Assembly (NCBI GenBank): GCA_945870925.1
Contig: CAMBTZ010000018.1
Span: 1 to 15,919 of the forward strand
DNA length: 15,919 nt
From: Chlamydia trachomatis
Lineage (GTDB): Bacteria > Chlamydiota > Chlamydiia > Chlamydiales > 2-12-FULL-49-11
Reading direction: 5' to 3'
Shown here: positions 1 through 6,096 of the stretch, one piece after another
How the letters are laid out: every line of letters starts with the position of its first letter
Numbering within the stretch: position 1 is the first letter of the stretch
Notes under the pieces: generated by a model
What the model saw: only the letters and a program-made list of their open reading frames with translations
What the model was told of the DNA's origin: nothing
The model's database searches: none
Made by a program: the position numbers and the translations under genes

Positions 1-69
1 GAATTTGTCACCGGTACCTGTGTCTAGGAAAACAACTTCCTGATAGACTGGATGGATATCTTTTTTCAT
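1..69 (-). CDS. rpmE: 50S ribosomal protein L31 (partial, N-terminal 23 residues)
   Basis: Component of the large ribosomal subunit. Only the first 23 codons are inside the window; the frame is open to base 1, so the gene continues beyond the left edge. The visible protein begins MKKDIHP and carries VVFLDTGTGDKF, which matches the N-terminus of chlamydial and type B L31 proteins (HPxYxxVxFxDxxTGxKF pattern). No zinc-type cysteines appear in the visible part, as expected for the C-minus class. The ATG at 67-69 is preceded by AAGGA at 82-78 (minus-strand sense) with 8 nt spacing, which fixes the start. The gene downstream on this strand, if any, is not visible. Identity rests on a short stretch but the match is specific. 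Confidence 0.85.
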   Translation of the reverse strand, partial: MKKDIHPVYQEVVFLDTGTGDKF

Positions 70-124
70 TGTTTAAGTCCTTATTCTAATGTATAAAAAT
101 TGGAAGTTATTGTACCTCGGCACC

Positions 125-376
125 CTATTTTAAACAAGTCATTTCATCAGCTATTATTTCAACTCCATGAGAACGCAAGGCCATAACGGCCGTCTGAAGC
201 CCTTCCAATATCCCCTCTTCGTATCTAAAATCAGGATGCTTTTCAAGAACAGGGAAATCAAAAGGCTGCATAAGATCGTCTTCAACAATATTAGGAATAA
301 TTTCCTTCGCAAGTTTTAAAAGTTTTCCTTTCTGATATACAATTATCTCATCAAAAATCTCTTCGTATGTTTTCAT
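125..376 (-). CDS. Small conserved-looking hypothetical protein, coupled to tadA
   Basis: An 83-residue acidic protein with no motif I recognise. It reads as soluble and mostly helical, with an N-terminal helix around residues 3-25, a proline-containing middle (PFDFPVLEKHPDF) and a C-terminal helix around 53-72. There is no signal peptide or membrane segment. Its ATG overlaps the tadA stop codon as ATGA, and AAGGAG at 390-385 lies 8 nt upstream inside tadA, so it is almost certainly translated from the tadA message. In C. trachomatis a small hypothetical gene (CT845) follows the tadA homologue CT844, and this may be its counterpart. That is inferred from position only. Function unknown. Confidence 0.8.
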   Translation of the reverse strand: MKTYEEIFDEIIVYQKGKLLKLAKEIIPNIVEDDLMQPFDFPVLEKHPDFRYEEGILEGLQTAVMALRSHGVEIIADEMTCLK

Positions 377-849
377 GCTTTATTCTCCTTTCTCCGTTTT
401 TGAAAAAATGTTTGCAATAGCTCTTTTGCCTCAACCGCCATTAATCCGGATAAAGTTTCAATTTGATGAATCGGATGTTTCATAATTGAAAGATCAACAA
501 GCCCGCCACATGCACCATGCCTCTTATCCGAGCACCCCCAAATAATCCGTTTAACTCGCGAAAGAATAGCTGCACCTAAACACATTATACAAGGCTCCAC
601 AGTGACAAATAGCGTCGCGCCAACAAGTCTAAAGTCACCTATTTTTTTTACAGCCTCTTTAATGCAAAGAATTTCTGCATGACAAGTTGCATCTTTAAAC
701 TGCTCAACCTGATTGTGAGCGCTTGCTATAACGGTTTGTTCAAAAACTAAAACAGCACCAATAGGCACTTCATTTTTTCCAAAAGCAACGCGCGCTTCAT
801 TGATCGCAAGACCCATAAACACGCTCTCTTCCTCGGTAAATTCTCTCAT
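373..849 (-). CDS. tadA: tRNA-specific adenosine deaminase TadA
   Basis: Converts adenosine 34 to inosine in the wobble position of tRNA-Arg(ACG), using a zinc-bound water, in the cytoplasm. The cytidine/deoxycytidylate deaminase fold is clear: HAE at residues 57-59 (zinc ligand His57, proton-shuttling Glu59) and PCIMC at 86-90 (zinc ligands Cys87 and Cys90). The EVPIGAV strand starts at residue 27, the same distance from the N-terminus as in E. coli TadA, which supports the ATG at 849 (158 aa) over an in-frame ATG at 891. The longer form would also place its start inside the rpsO leader and only 21 bp from the rpsO ATG. Neither candidate start has a strong Shine-Dalgarno. The gene is divergent from rpsO, as I recall for CT844/CT843 in Chlamydia, and overlaps the next small gene by 4 bp. 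Confidence 0.93.
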   Translation of the reverse strand: MREFTEEESVFMGLAINEARVAFGKNEVPIGAVLVFEQTVIASAHNQVEQFKDATCHAEILCIKEAVKKIGDFRLVGATLFVTVEPCIMCLGAAILSRVKRIIWGCSDKRHGACGGLVDLSIMKHPIHQIETLSGLMAVEAKELLQTFFQKRRKENKA

Positions 850-850
850 G

Positions 851-879
851 TTGATTAATTCTACGTTATATGGTAAAAT
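851..879 (+). promoter_or_regulatory. Sigma-70-type promoter for rpsO-pnp
   Basis: TTGATT at 851-856 and TAAAAT at 874-879 are separated by 17 bp, close to the sigma-66/sigma-70 consensus. The predicted transcription start is near 886, giving a leader of roughly 27 nt before the rpsO ATG that contains GGAG at 900-903. The -35 box begins 2 bp beyond the tadA start codon at 849, so the two divergent genes share almost no spacer. Confidence 0.6.
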
Positions 880-912
880 CTTGCTAAACATTTTAAATTG
901 GAGTCACCCCAA

Positions 913-1182
913 ATGCCATTAGATAAAAGCACAAAAGAAGAAGTCACCAAAAAATTTCAGTTACACGACAAAGATACTGGATCGGCCGACGTTCAAATTG
1001 CTCTTTTAACTGAGAGAATCTCGGATATCCAAGAGCATCTTAAAAGAAGCCCAAAAGATCACGCTACAAGACTCACTCTTTTAAAAGTTGTAGGTCACAG
1101 AAGAAAACTTTTAAGTTACCTAAATTCAACTGACACTCACCGCTACCAACAATTAGTAAACAAACTTGGACTACGTAAATAA
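913..1182 (+). CDS. rpsO: 30S ribosomal protein S15
   Basis: Primary 16S rRNA-binding protein of the small subunit that binds the central domain and helps form intersubunit bridge B4. The 89-residue product is the usual S15 length. It carries the family signatures DTGSADVQIALLTERI (residues 23-38) and the conserved HxxDHATRxxLLxxVxxRRxLLxYL block in the centre (HLKRSPKDHATRLTLL onward), ending NKLGLRK. A TTG in frame at 898 is not used: the TTGGAG there forms the ribosome-binding site (GGAG 900-903, 9 nt before the ATG at 913), and MPLDKSTKEE matches S15 N-termini. It is followed after 42 bp by pnp, the widely conserved rpsO-pnp pair. Confidence 0.98.
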   Translation: MPLDKSTKEEVTKKFQLHDKDTGSADVQIALLTERISDIQEHLKRSPKDHATRLTLLKVVGHRRKLLSYLNSTDTHRYQQLVNKLGLRK

Positions 1183-1201
1183 ACTTTTAAGTTTGTTTTT
1201 T
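1158..1201 (+). terminator. Candidate attenuator between rpsO and pnp
   Basis: AAACAAACTT at 1158-1167, at the end of the rpsO coding sequence, can pair with AAGTTTGTTT at 1189-1198. The right arm runs directly into the T tract ending at 1201. A competing smaller hairpin, AAACTT (1181-1186) with AAGTTT (1189-1194), uses the same right arm. The stem is A-T rich, so termination is probably partial. E. coli also has a terminator between rpsO and pnp. Confidence 0.45.
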
Positions 1202-1224
1202 ACCTCTAAAGGAGACCTTAATTT

Positions 1225-3324
1225 ATGGATAAAAACCGGCTAGCTATACACGTTGCTGGCAAAGAACTCGTTTTTGAAACGGGTAAAATCGCAAGACAGG
1301 CCAACGGTTCTGTTATATTAACCTGTGGAGATACTGTAATTCTTGCGACAGCATGTGCTAATAAGTCGGCTTCCCCTGACATTGATTTCTTTCCCTTAAG
1401 AGTAGATTATCAAGAAAAATTCTCAGCGGCAGGAAAAACACTCGGCGGATTCATTAAAAGAGATGGAAAACAGACTGAGAAAGACACTCTAACTTCAAGA
1501 TTGATTGACCGCCCACTGCGTCCTTTATTTCCTGAAGGCTTCTTTAATGAAGTTCAAGTTCTTTGTTACGTTCTTTCATACGATCCAAATTGTCAACCTG
1601 ACTCTTTAGCACTTTGCGCAGCTTCTGCTGCTCTAGTAGTATCAGACATTCCCTTTCCTAAACCGGTAGGCGGAGTAAGAGTAGGTAGAGTAAATGGTGA
1701 ATTTGTAATCAATCCAACTCTTGATGAAATGAAAAAATCGACTCTAGACTTGCTTATCGCAGGAACAGACGACGCCATCCTTATGATTGAAGGTTATTGC
1801 GACTTCCTTACTGAAGAAGAAGTCCTAGAAGCAATTGAAGAAGGACACAAAGCAATTCGTCAGATTTGCAGGGGCCTTGCTGATTGGAGAAACATCTGCG
1901 GAAAAGAGAAATTTGTTGCACCCTTACTTTTACCGCCTGAAGAACTTCTTTCAACTATCGAATCAATGCTTAAAGAAAATTTTGAAAAAGCCTTCTTTAT
2001 CTCAGACAAACTTGCTCGTGAAGCTGAATTTGAAAAGATGGACGCTGCAGTTTATGCTCATTTCGCACCTGAATCAGGTGAAATTAAGTATTCTGCAAAA
2101 TTGGTCAAAAGGGCGCTTAAAGCAATCTCCTCTAAGTTGATGAGACACCATATTATTGAATCAAAAAAACGTTGCGATGGCCGTGCACTTACAGACATAC
2201 GTAATATATCTATCGAGCAATCTATCTTACCAAGAACCCACGGAAGCTCTCTTTTCACAAGAGGCGAAACACAAGCTATTGCAGTTTGTACTCTTGGTGG
2301 CTCTTCTATGGGACAAAGATACGAAGACTTAGATAACAAAGACGGTCTTAGAAAATTTTATCTTCAATACAGCTTCCCACCTTTCTCTGTTGGTGAAGTT
2401 GGCGCTATGAGAGGACCTGGAAGACGTGAGATTGGTCATGGTAAACTTGCAGAAAAATCTCTACAAGCCATACTACCAACTGAAGCTGATAACTTCCCTT
2501 ACACAATTCGTCTAGAATCTAACATTACCGAATCAAATGGATCGTCTTCAATGGCATCTGTTTGTGGCGGTTGCTTAGCTCTAATGGACGCAGGTGTTCC
2601 GATCAAACGTCCAATTTCAGGAATTGCAATGGGACTTCTTCTAGAAGAGAAGAAATTCGCAATTCTTTCTGATATATTGGGTATGGAAGACGCTCTTGGC
2701 GACATGGATTTTAAAATCACCGGCGATGGAAAAGGGATCACAGCATTCCAAATGGACATCAAAGTTGAAGGGATCACTCTAGAAATTATGAAGGCAGCTC
2801 TTCACCAAGCAAAAGAAGGCCGAATTCATATTTTATCTAAAATGATAGAAGCGTGCCCCAAAACTAAAGGCCACCTATCTCAATTTGCACCACGAATTGA
2901 GTCTATCACAGTTAAACCGAGCAAAATTGCAACAATCATTGGCCCAGGCGGCAAAATGATCCGTTCAATCATAGAAGAGTCAGGCGCTGAAATTGACATC
3001 AATGATGCAGGCGTTGTTAATATTGCAGCAACTAGCGCAGATAGCCTCAATAAAGCAAAACAAATGATTCTTGATCTTATTTCAGAAGTTGAAATCGGCA
3101 GAACCTACAAAGGGGCAATTAAATCAATCCAACCTTTCGGAGTCTTTATCGGACTACCGGGCGGAAAAGACGGCCTTTGCCACATCTCCGAGTTTAGCCA
3201 TGAAAGAATCCAAAACATGGAAGATCACGCAAAAGAAGGCGATGTAATCGAAGTAAAAGTACTCGAGATTAACGACCGCGGCCAAGTCAAACTCAGCCGT
3301 AAAGTCCTCCTCTCAGCCAAATAA
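1225..3324 (+). CDS. pnp: Polyribonucleotide nucleotidyltransferase (PNPase)
   Basis: Phosphorolytic 3'-5' exoribonuclease that degrades mRNA to nucleoside diphosphates and can also add tails; it works as a cytoplasmic trimer. The 699 residues follow the standard order: first RNase PH domain (about 12-142), helical linker domain (about 150-290), catalytic second RNase PH domain (about 320-540), KH domain (about 558-617) with the GPGG loop at 573-576, and S1 domain (about 624-693). Active-site landmarks are SNGSSSM (437-443) for phosphate binding, and Asp489 and Asp495 in EDALGDMDFK, matching E. coli Asp486 and Asp492. The RNA-binding FFRR loop of E. coli reads FIKR here (76-79), similar to the FLKR I recall in Chlamydia. 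AAAGGAG at 1208-1214 sits 10 nt before the ATG. Second gene of the rpsO unit; a strong terminator follows. Confidence 0.99.
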   Translation: MDKNRLAIHVAGKELVFETGKIARQANGSVILTCGDTVILATACANKSASPDIDFFPLRVDYQEKFSAAGKTLGGFIKRDGKQTEKDTLTSRLIDRPLRPLFPEGFFNEVQVLCYVLSYDPNCQPDSLALCAASAALVVSDIPFPKPVGGVRVGRVNGEFVINPTLDEMKKSTLDLLIAGTDDAILMIEGYCDFLTEEEVLEAIEEGHKAIRQICRGLADWRNICGKEKFVAPLLLPPEELLSTIESMLKENFEKAFFISDKLAREAEFEKMDAAVYAHFAPESGEIKYSAKLVKRALKAISSKLMRHHIIESKKRCDGRALTDIRNISIEQSILPRTHGSSLFTRGETQAIAVCTLGGSSMGQRYEDLDNKDGLRKFYLQYSFPPFSVGEVGAMRGPGRREIGHGKLAEKSLQAILPTEADNFPYTIRLESNITESNGSSSMASVCGGCLALMDAGVPIKRPISGIAMGLLLEEKKFAILSDILGMEDALGDMDFKITGDGKGITAFQMDIKVEGITLEIMKAALHQAKEGRIHILSKMIEACPKTKGHLSQFAPRIESITVKPSKIATIIGPGGKMIRSIIEESGAEIDINDAGVVNIAATSADSLNKAKQMILDLISEVEIGRTYKGAIKSIQPFGVFIGLPGGKDGLCHISEFSHERIQNMEDHAKEGDVIEVKVLEINDRGQVKLSRKVLLSAK

Positions 3325-3332
3325 TCCAATAA

Positions 3333-3367
3333 AAAAGCCTCATCCTATCTCTTAGCATGAGGCTTTT
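3333..3367 (+). terminator. Rho-independent terminator of pnp
   Basis: AAAAGCCTCAT (3333-3343) and ATGAGGCTTTT (3357-3367) form a perfect 11-bp stem around a 13-nt loop. The T tract belongs to the right arm and the A tract to the left arm, so it could also work for transcripts from the opposite strand. It begins 8 bp after the pnp stop codon. Confidence 0.85.
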
Positions 3368-3535
3368 CAATACATACACAAACATTTGTATATAAACAGG
3401 TTAGCAAATCTTACCTTCTCATATATTGCAATTTTACTTTACGGAGGCATTGTCCCCTTTTCCATACTTTTTTTAGGAGCTGGCGCATTTGCAATTTATA
3501 AATATATTAAATGCCAGGCAGACCTAATATTTTAA
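3356..3535 (+). pseudogene. Remnant of a small membrane protein (no start codon)
   Basis: After the TAG at 3353-3355 this frame is open for 59 codons up to the TAA at 3533-3535. It encodes a convincingly hydrophobic stretch (SYIAILLYGGIVPFSILFL, then GAGAFAIYKYIK) resembling two closely spaced membrane helices followed by a short polar tail. There is no ATG, no Shine-Dalgarno before the only plausible alternative start (TTG at 3386), and the 5' part overlaps the pnp terminator. I read it as the 3' end of a decayed gene, possibly related in type to the 87-residue hydrophobic protein just downstream. It could also be chance in AT-rich DNA. Confidence 0.3.
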
Positions 3536-3544
3536 ATTAATCTC

Positions 3545-3574
3545 TTTACATTATTAAATGAATTATGCTATAAT
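3545..3574 (+). promoter_or_regulatory. Extended -10 promoter for the 87-residue hydrophobic protein
   Basis: TTTACA (3545-3550), an 18-bp spacer and a consensus TATAAT (3569-3574) preceded by TGC, an extended -10 arrangement. The predicted start near 3581 leaves a leader of about 26 nt that holds AGGAGA at 3595-3600. Confidence 0.65.
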
Positions 3575-3606
3575 TATTGTAATTAATTTAAATTAGGAGA
3601 TTAAAA

Positions 3607-3870
3607 ATGCGAACACCACCCATCTCATCAACCCATTCATCACAAATTAGTAACACCCAAAATGGCATAACTGCCCCAAAAAGCTTTACAGATAAAGTAA
3701 CGGAATTTTTTATAACTAATAAAAAAGAATTATTATTCTGGGGCACAGCAGCATCAACTAGCGCAGTAACATTATTTTTATTACCGCCATTAGGAGCTAT
3801 TCTAACCACGGTTTTCTTTATAGCTTTCATGATGCGTTTATGCAAAAATGATCATGAAGACACCTTCTAA
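3607..3870 (+). CDS. Small two-helix hydrophobic protein, inclusion-membrane-like topology
   Basis: An 87-residue protein of no family I recognise. Residues 1-30 are polar and rich in Ser, Thr and Pro. Residues 42-59 and 63-78 form two hydrophobic helices separated by a tight PPLG turn, followed by a short charged tail (KNDHEDTF). Two adjacent hydrophobic lobes with a polar N-terminus is the hallmark topology of chlamydial Inc proteins, which are type III-secreted into the inclusion membrane; topology alone cannot prove this. Gene reality is well supported by a consensus promoter, AGGAG 7 nt before the ATG, and a terminator at 4002-4043. It is a single-gene unit between pnp and a run of minus-strand genes. 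An antisense open frame over the same bases lacks these signals. Confidence 0.8.
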   Translation: MRTPPISSTHSSQISNTQNGITAPKSFTDKVTEFFITNKKELLFWGTAASTSAVTLFLLPPLGAILTTVFFIAFMMRLCKNDHEDTF

Positions 3871-3900
3871 GCCCCCTAAAAAAAATCTGATGCAACTTAT

Positions 3901-3984
3901 TTATAGCGAATGCACAGCAGGGCTTCTTTCTTTTTTTGCGGCTTTCTTTGCACCTTTGCTTTGAATTTTAGGTAATTTTTTCAT
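3901..3984 (-). CDS. Possible 27-residue lysine-rich peptide
   Basis: ATG at 3984 to TAA at 3901 encodes 27 residues, about one third Lys or Arg, with the core KGAKKAAKK. The composition resembles the basic repeats of the chlamydial histone H1-like proteins HctA/HctB, but at this length it could be a relic or chance. There is no clear Shine-Dalgarno or promoter. It lies in the spacer between the 87-residue gene and its putative terminator, on the opposite strand. I cannot assign a function, and coding status is uncertain. Confidence 0.25.
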   Translation of the reverse strand: MKKLPKIQSKGAKKAAKKERSPAVHSL

Positions 3985-4001
3985 TGAAACAGCTTATATA
4001 G

Positions 4002-4043
4002 AAAGCTTCTTAGGGCTTAGTACAGCGTCTAAGAAGCTTTTTT
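4002..4043 (+). terminator. Rho-independent terminator
   Basis: AAAGCTTCTTAG (4002-4013) pairs perfectly over 12 bp with CTAAGAAGCTTT (4029-4040) around a 15-nt loop, followed by T residues to 4043. It lies between two converging genes. The T run favours the plus strand (87-residue gene); the minus-strand gene ending at 4055 may use the same stem less efficiently. Confidence 0.75.
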
Positions 4044-4054
4044 ATTATCTCTGA

Positions 4055-4441
4055 TTAATTTGCAATTTTTGTTTGTTTCCAAAGATGTGTGATTGGCCTA
4101 AGAAGAGTTAATCCTACATAAGAAATATTGTCTATAGCCGTTTTAAACATAAATATTGGAATATCAGCCATTTCTTTTGAGCACAATAAAAGCGGTACCG
4201 AAATAATTGCTAAAGCTATACGAACAATTGCTTCTATAGCAAAAAGGGGCGCTCCTAAAAGGGTAATAGCCGCAGCGTAGGGCGCTGCTTTCAATCTGGA
4301 TGTAGTAATCGCATTATCAAACGATTCAGCCAATGGCTCGCCAATAAAAGAACCTGTTAATGTCCTTGGAGTATCTTCATCATTTGCAATACTACACACA
4401 TTACTGTACAAATCTCTAATTCCACGCTCAATACAACCCAT
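4055..4441 (-). CDS. Hypothetical hydrophobic protein (128 aa)
   Basis: No recognised family. The N-terminal 50 residues are polar and acidic. A long hydrophobic region follows at about 53-87 (PYAAAITLLGAPLFAIEAIVRIALAIISVPLLL), which could span the membrane twice with a central break at Glu70-Arg74, and a weaker hydrophobic stretch lies at about 93-115. There is no N-terminal signal peptide. The layout is again reminiscent of chlamydial inclusion-membrane proteins, though the charged residues inside the lobe make this uncertain. The start is well supported: AAGGAG at 4454-4449 lies 7 nt upstream of the ATG at 4441. It converges with the plus-strand 87-residue gene and lies downstream of phoH, separated by a hairpin at 4526-4552, so it is probably its own transcription unit. 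Confidence 0.75.
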   Translation of the reverse strand: MGCIERGIRDLYSNVCSIANDEDTPRTLTGSFIGEPLAESFDNAITTSRLKAAPYAAAITLLGAPLFAIEAIVRIALAIISVPLLLCSKEMADIPIFMFKTAIDNISYVGLTLLRPITHLWKQTKIAN

Positions 4442-4525
4442 CTTTTAACTCCTTGTCTATTTTTAAGAATATGTAAATTTTACCATATTACAAAAAAAAA
4501 CACAGGCTTAAAATTATTAGTATAT

Positions 4526-4552
4526 TGGACTTACACATTTCATGTAAGTCCA
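4526..4552 (-). terminator. Perfect hairpin downstream of phoH
   Basis: TGGACTTACA (4526-4535) and TGTAAGTCCA (4543-4552) form a perfect 10-bp stem with a 7-nt loop, starting 15 bp beyond the phoH stop codon. In minus-strand sense the stem is followed by AATATAC rather than a clean U tract; a T9 run comes only about 25 nt later. It may be a weak terminator or an RNA-stabilising 3' end. Confidence 0.45.
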
Positions 4553-4567
4553 TTTATATAAAAATAA

Positions 4568-5878
4568 TTAGAGGACGGCGGCGGCGATGGCTGCAAGTTT
4601 TGAACGCTCGGTTGACTGGAAGTAGATGCTTCCGAAGATGTCATGCTTTTTCATCCGGCCGATAAGATAGACTAGACCGTTTGAATCGGCGTCAAGGTAA
4701 GGATTATCAATTTGAGATGGATCGCCTAAGACGATGATTTTTGTATTATCACCGACTCTTGAGATAATTGTCTTGATTTCATGAGGCGTCAAGTTTTGAG
4801 CCTCATCAATAATTACGTAAGTATTTGCAAATGAACGACCCCTCATATAAGCGATCGCTTCTACTTGAAATTTTTCGCTTTCAAGCACCCATTTCTTTGT
4901 TTCGGCTCCATTTTCTGATCCTGAAGCTGAACAAATGTAGTCAAGATTATCAAAAAATGGGGCAAGCCACGCTCTTAATTTCTCTTCTTTAGTTCCGGGT
5001 AGAAATCCGATATCCCTGCCCACAGGTATGATTGACCTTGCGATCATAATGCGAGAATAGACATCTTCATCAAATACTTTTCTAAGCCCTGCAGCCAAAG
5101 CTAGAAGTGTTTTTCCTGTACCGGCTCCGCCTGTAAAGACTACGAGTTTTACATCGTCCCTCATGAGAAGGTCCATTGCACATTTTTGCTCTACGTTTCG
5201 AGGCTTAATCCCCCAAATATCATGAGCTGATTTAGTCAAAGGGACAAGAGTTTTAGATTTAACATCAACTCTGCCAATTGCAGAAGAATTTTCGACGCTT
5301 TTCATGATCACATATTCATTTGGCAAATAATCGCCTGGCGGAATTGGTAAAGAACCGTCCAAATAGAATTGATCAATCTTACTTTTTGTCTGGTCAATAA
5401 ATTTCAAACCTTTATGGATAGTGTCGTAATTTTCCCTGATACTTCTGTAATTTGCAGTCTCAATCCCTGCAGTTTCTGCTAGAATTTTTGTGACAGGATC
5501 CTTAGAAACTAGTGTAATCGCTTCACCGTCTTGCTGTAATTGAAATGCTATCGCAAGAAGTCTATGCCTATTTCGATCGGGGGTAAAACTACTTGATCCG
5601 TTTTTTTTCTTCTTATGATCCTCATCAAGGATAATTCTGATGTGGGCTCCATTCTCTAATAAAATCCCCTGACTAATATTCCCCCGTTTTGAAAGCTGAT
5701 CTATTAAACGCATTACATACCGCGCGTTTTTGCCCATTTCATTATTGAAAAGTTTTTTTTGATCTAACTCTTCAATTACTACACTTGGTAAAACGATAGA
5801 TTCATTTGGGTAGTGATTTAATGATTCCGGATCATGAAGCAAAACACTTGCATCAAACACTAGAGACTTTTTTGACAT
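4568..5878 (-). CDS. phoH: PIN domain-PhoH family ATPase (PhoH2-type)
   Basis: Predicted RNA-acting protein that fuses an N-terminal PIN ribonuclease domain to a PhoH ATPase; PhoH2 proteins studied elsewhere have RNA unwinding and cleavage activity. The 436-residue product shows PIN acidic residues at Asp9, Glu36/Glu37 and Asp101 (TPDRN), with SKDP (Asp127) ending the domain near residue 145. The ATPase half starts around 222 and has Walker A TGGAGTGKT (249-257), Walker B VIIDEAQ (355-361) and LGDPSQID (384-391). The start is the ATG at 5878: AGGAG at 5888-5884 lies 5 nt upstream, and a GTG two codons earlier overlaps that site. In C. trachomatis phoH is CT015, beside the homologues of the next two genes, and that neighbourhood is kept here with phoH divergent. 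Confidence 0.95.
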   Translation of the reverse strand: MSKKSLVFDASVLLHDPESLNHYPNESIVLPSVVIEELDQKKLFNNEMGKNARYVMRLIDQLSKRGNISQGILLENGAHIRIILDEDHKKKKNGSSSFTPDRNRHRLLAIAFQLQQDGEAITLVSKDPVTKILAETAGIETANYRSIRENYDTIHKGLKFIDQTKSKIDQFYLDGSLPIPPGDYLPNEYVIMKSVENSSAIGRVDVKSKTLVPLTKSAHDIWGIKPRNVEQKCAMDLLMRDDVKLVVFTGGAGTGKTLLALAAGLRKVFDEDVYSRIMIARSIIPVGRDIGFLPGTKEEKLRAWLAPFFDNLDYICSASGSENGAETKKWVLESEKFQVEAIAYMRGRSFANTYVIIDEAQNLTPHEIKTIISRVGDNTKIIVLGDPSQIDNPYLDADSNGLVYLIGRMKKHDIFGSIYFQSTERSKLAAIAAAVL

Positions 5879-6038
5879 GAACACTCCTATTATTTTAAGA
5901 CCTTTTTTGCCTTATGAACGATCAAAATATCCTACACAACCTTTTTCTATCTAAAAAATTTTAAGTAGTTAATAATTAACAAAATAACGTAAACTAATTA
6001 TTTTAATCAGCAGATAATCAATCAGAGTGCTAATTTTA

Positions 6039-6067
6039 TTGACTAAAGCTAGATTCTTTTTTATAAT
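6039..6067 (+). promoter_or_regulatory. Near-consensus promoter for the cysteine protein / SH3 protein / DUF455 unit
   Basis: TTGACT (6039-6044), exactly 17 bp, then a consensus TATAAT (6062-6067). This is the strongest promoter match in the window. The predicted start near 6074 rules out a TTG start at 6067, which overlaps the -10 box, and supports the ATG at 6097. Confidence 0.8.
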
Positions 6068-6096
6068 TGGGGATAGAACCAGAAGGTATACATATC

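Noticed and set aside
850..891. N-terminal extension of tadA to an ATG at 891
   Set aside because: It would overlap the rpsO promoter, lacks a ribosome-binding site, and adds 14 residues not expected from E. coli TadA alignment at EVPIGAV.
898..912. TTG start for rpsO
   Set aside because: These bases contain the GGAG ribosome-binding site, and the following ATG gives the standard 89-residue S15.
1593..2777. Open frames of 60-100 codons inside pnp (minus strand 1593-1778, 2058-2339, 2499-2777; plus strand 1835-2140)
   Set aside because: They lie wholly inside an intact pnp, show no recognisable domains or ribosome-binding sites, and have the composition of reading-frame shadows.
3588..3845. 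Minus-strand open frame opposite the 87-residue hydrophobic protein
   Set aside because: The plus-strand gene has a consensus promoter, Shine-Dalgarno and terminator; the antisense frame has none.
5879..5884. GTG start for phoH at 5884
   Set aside because: The GTG overlaps the AGGAG ribosome-binding site, which is correctly spaced for the ATG at 5878.
6067..6096. TTG start for the CT016-like gene at 6067
   Set aside because: It overlaps the -10 hexamer of a near-consensus promoter and would lie upstream of the predicted transcription start.
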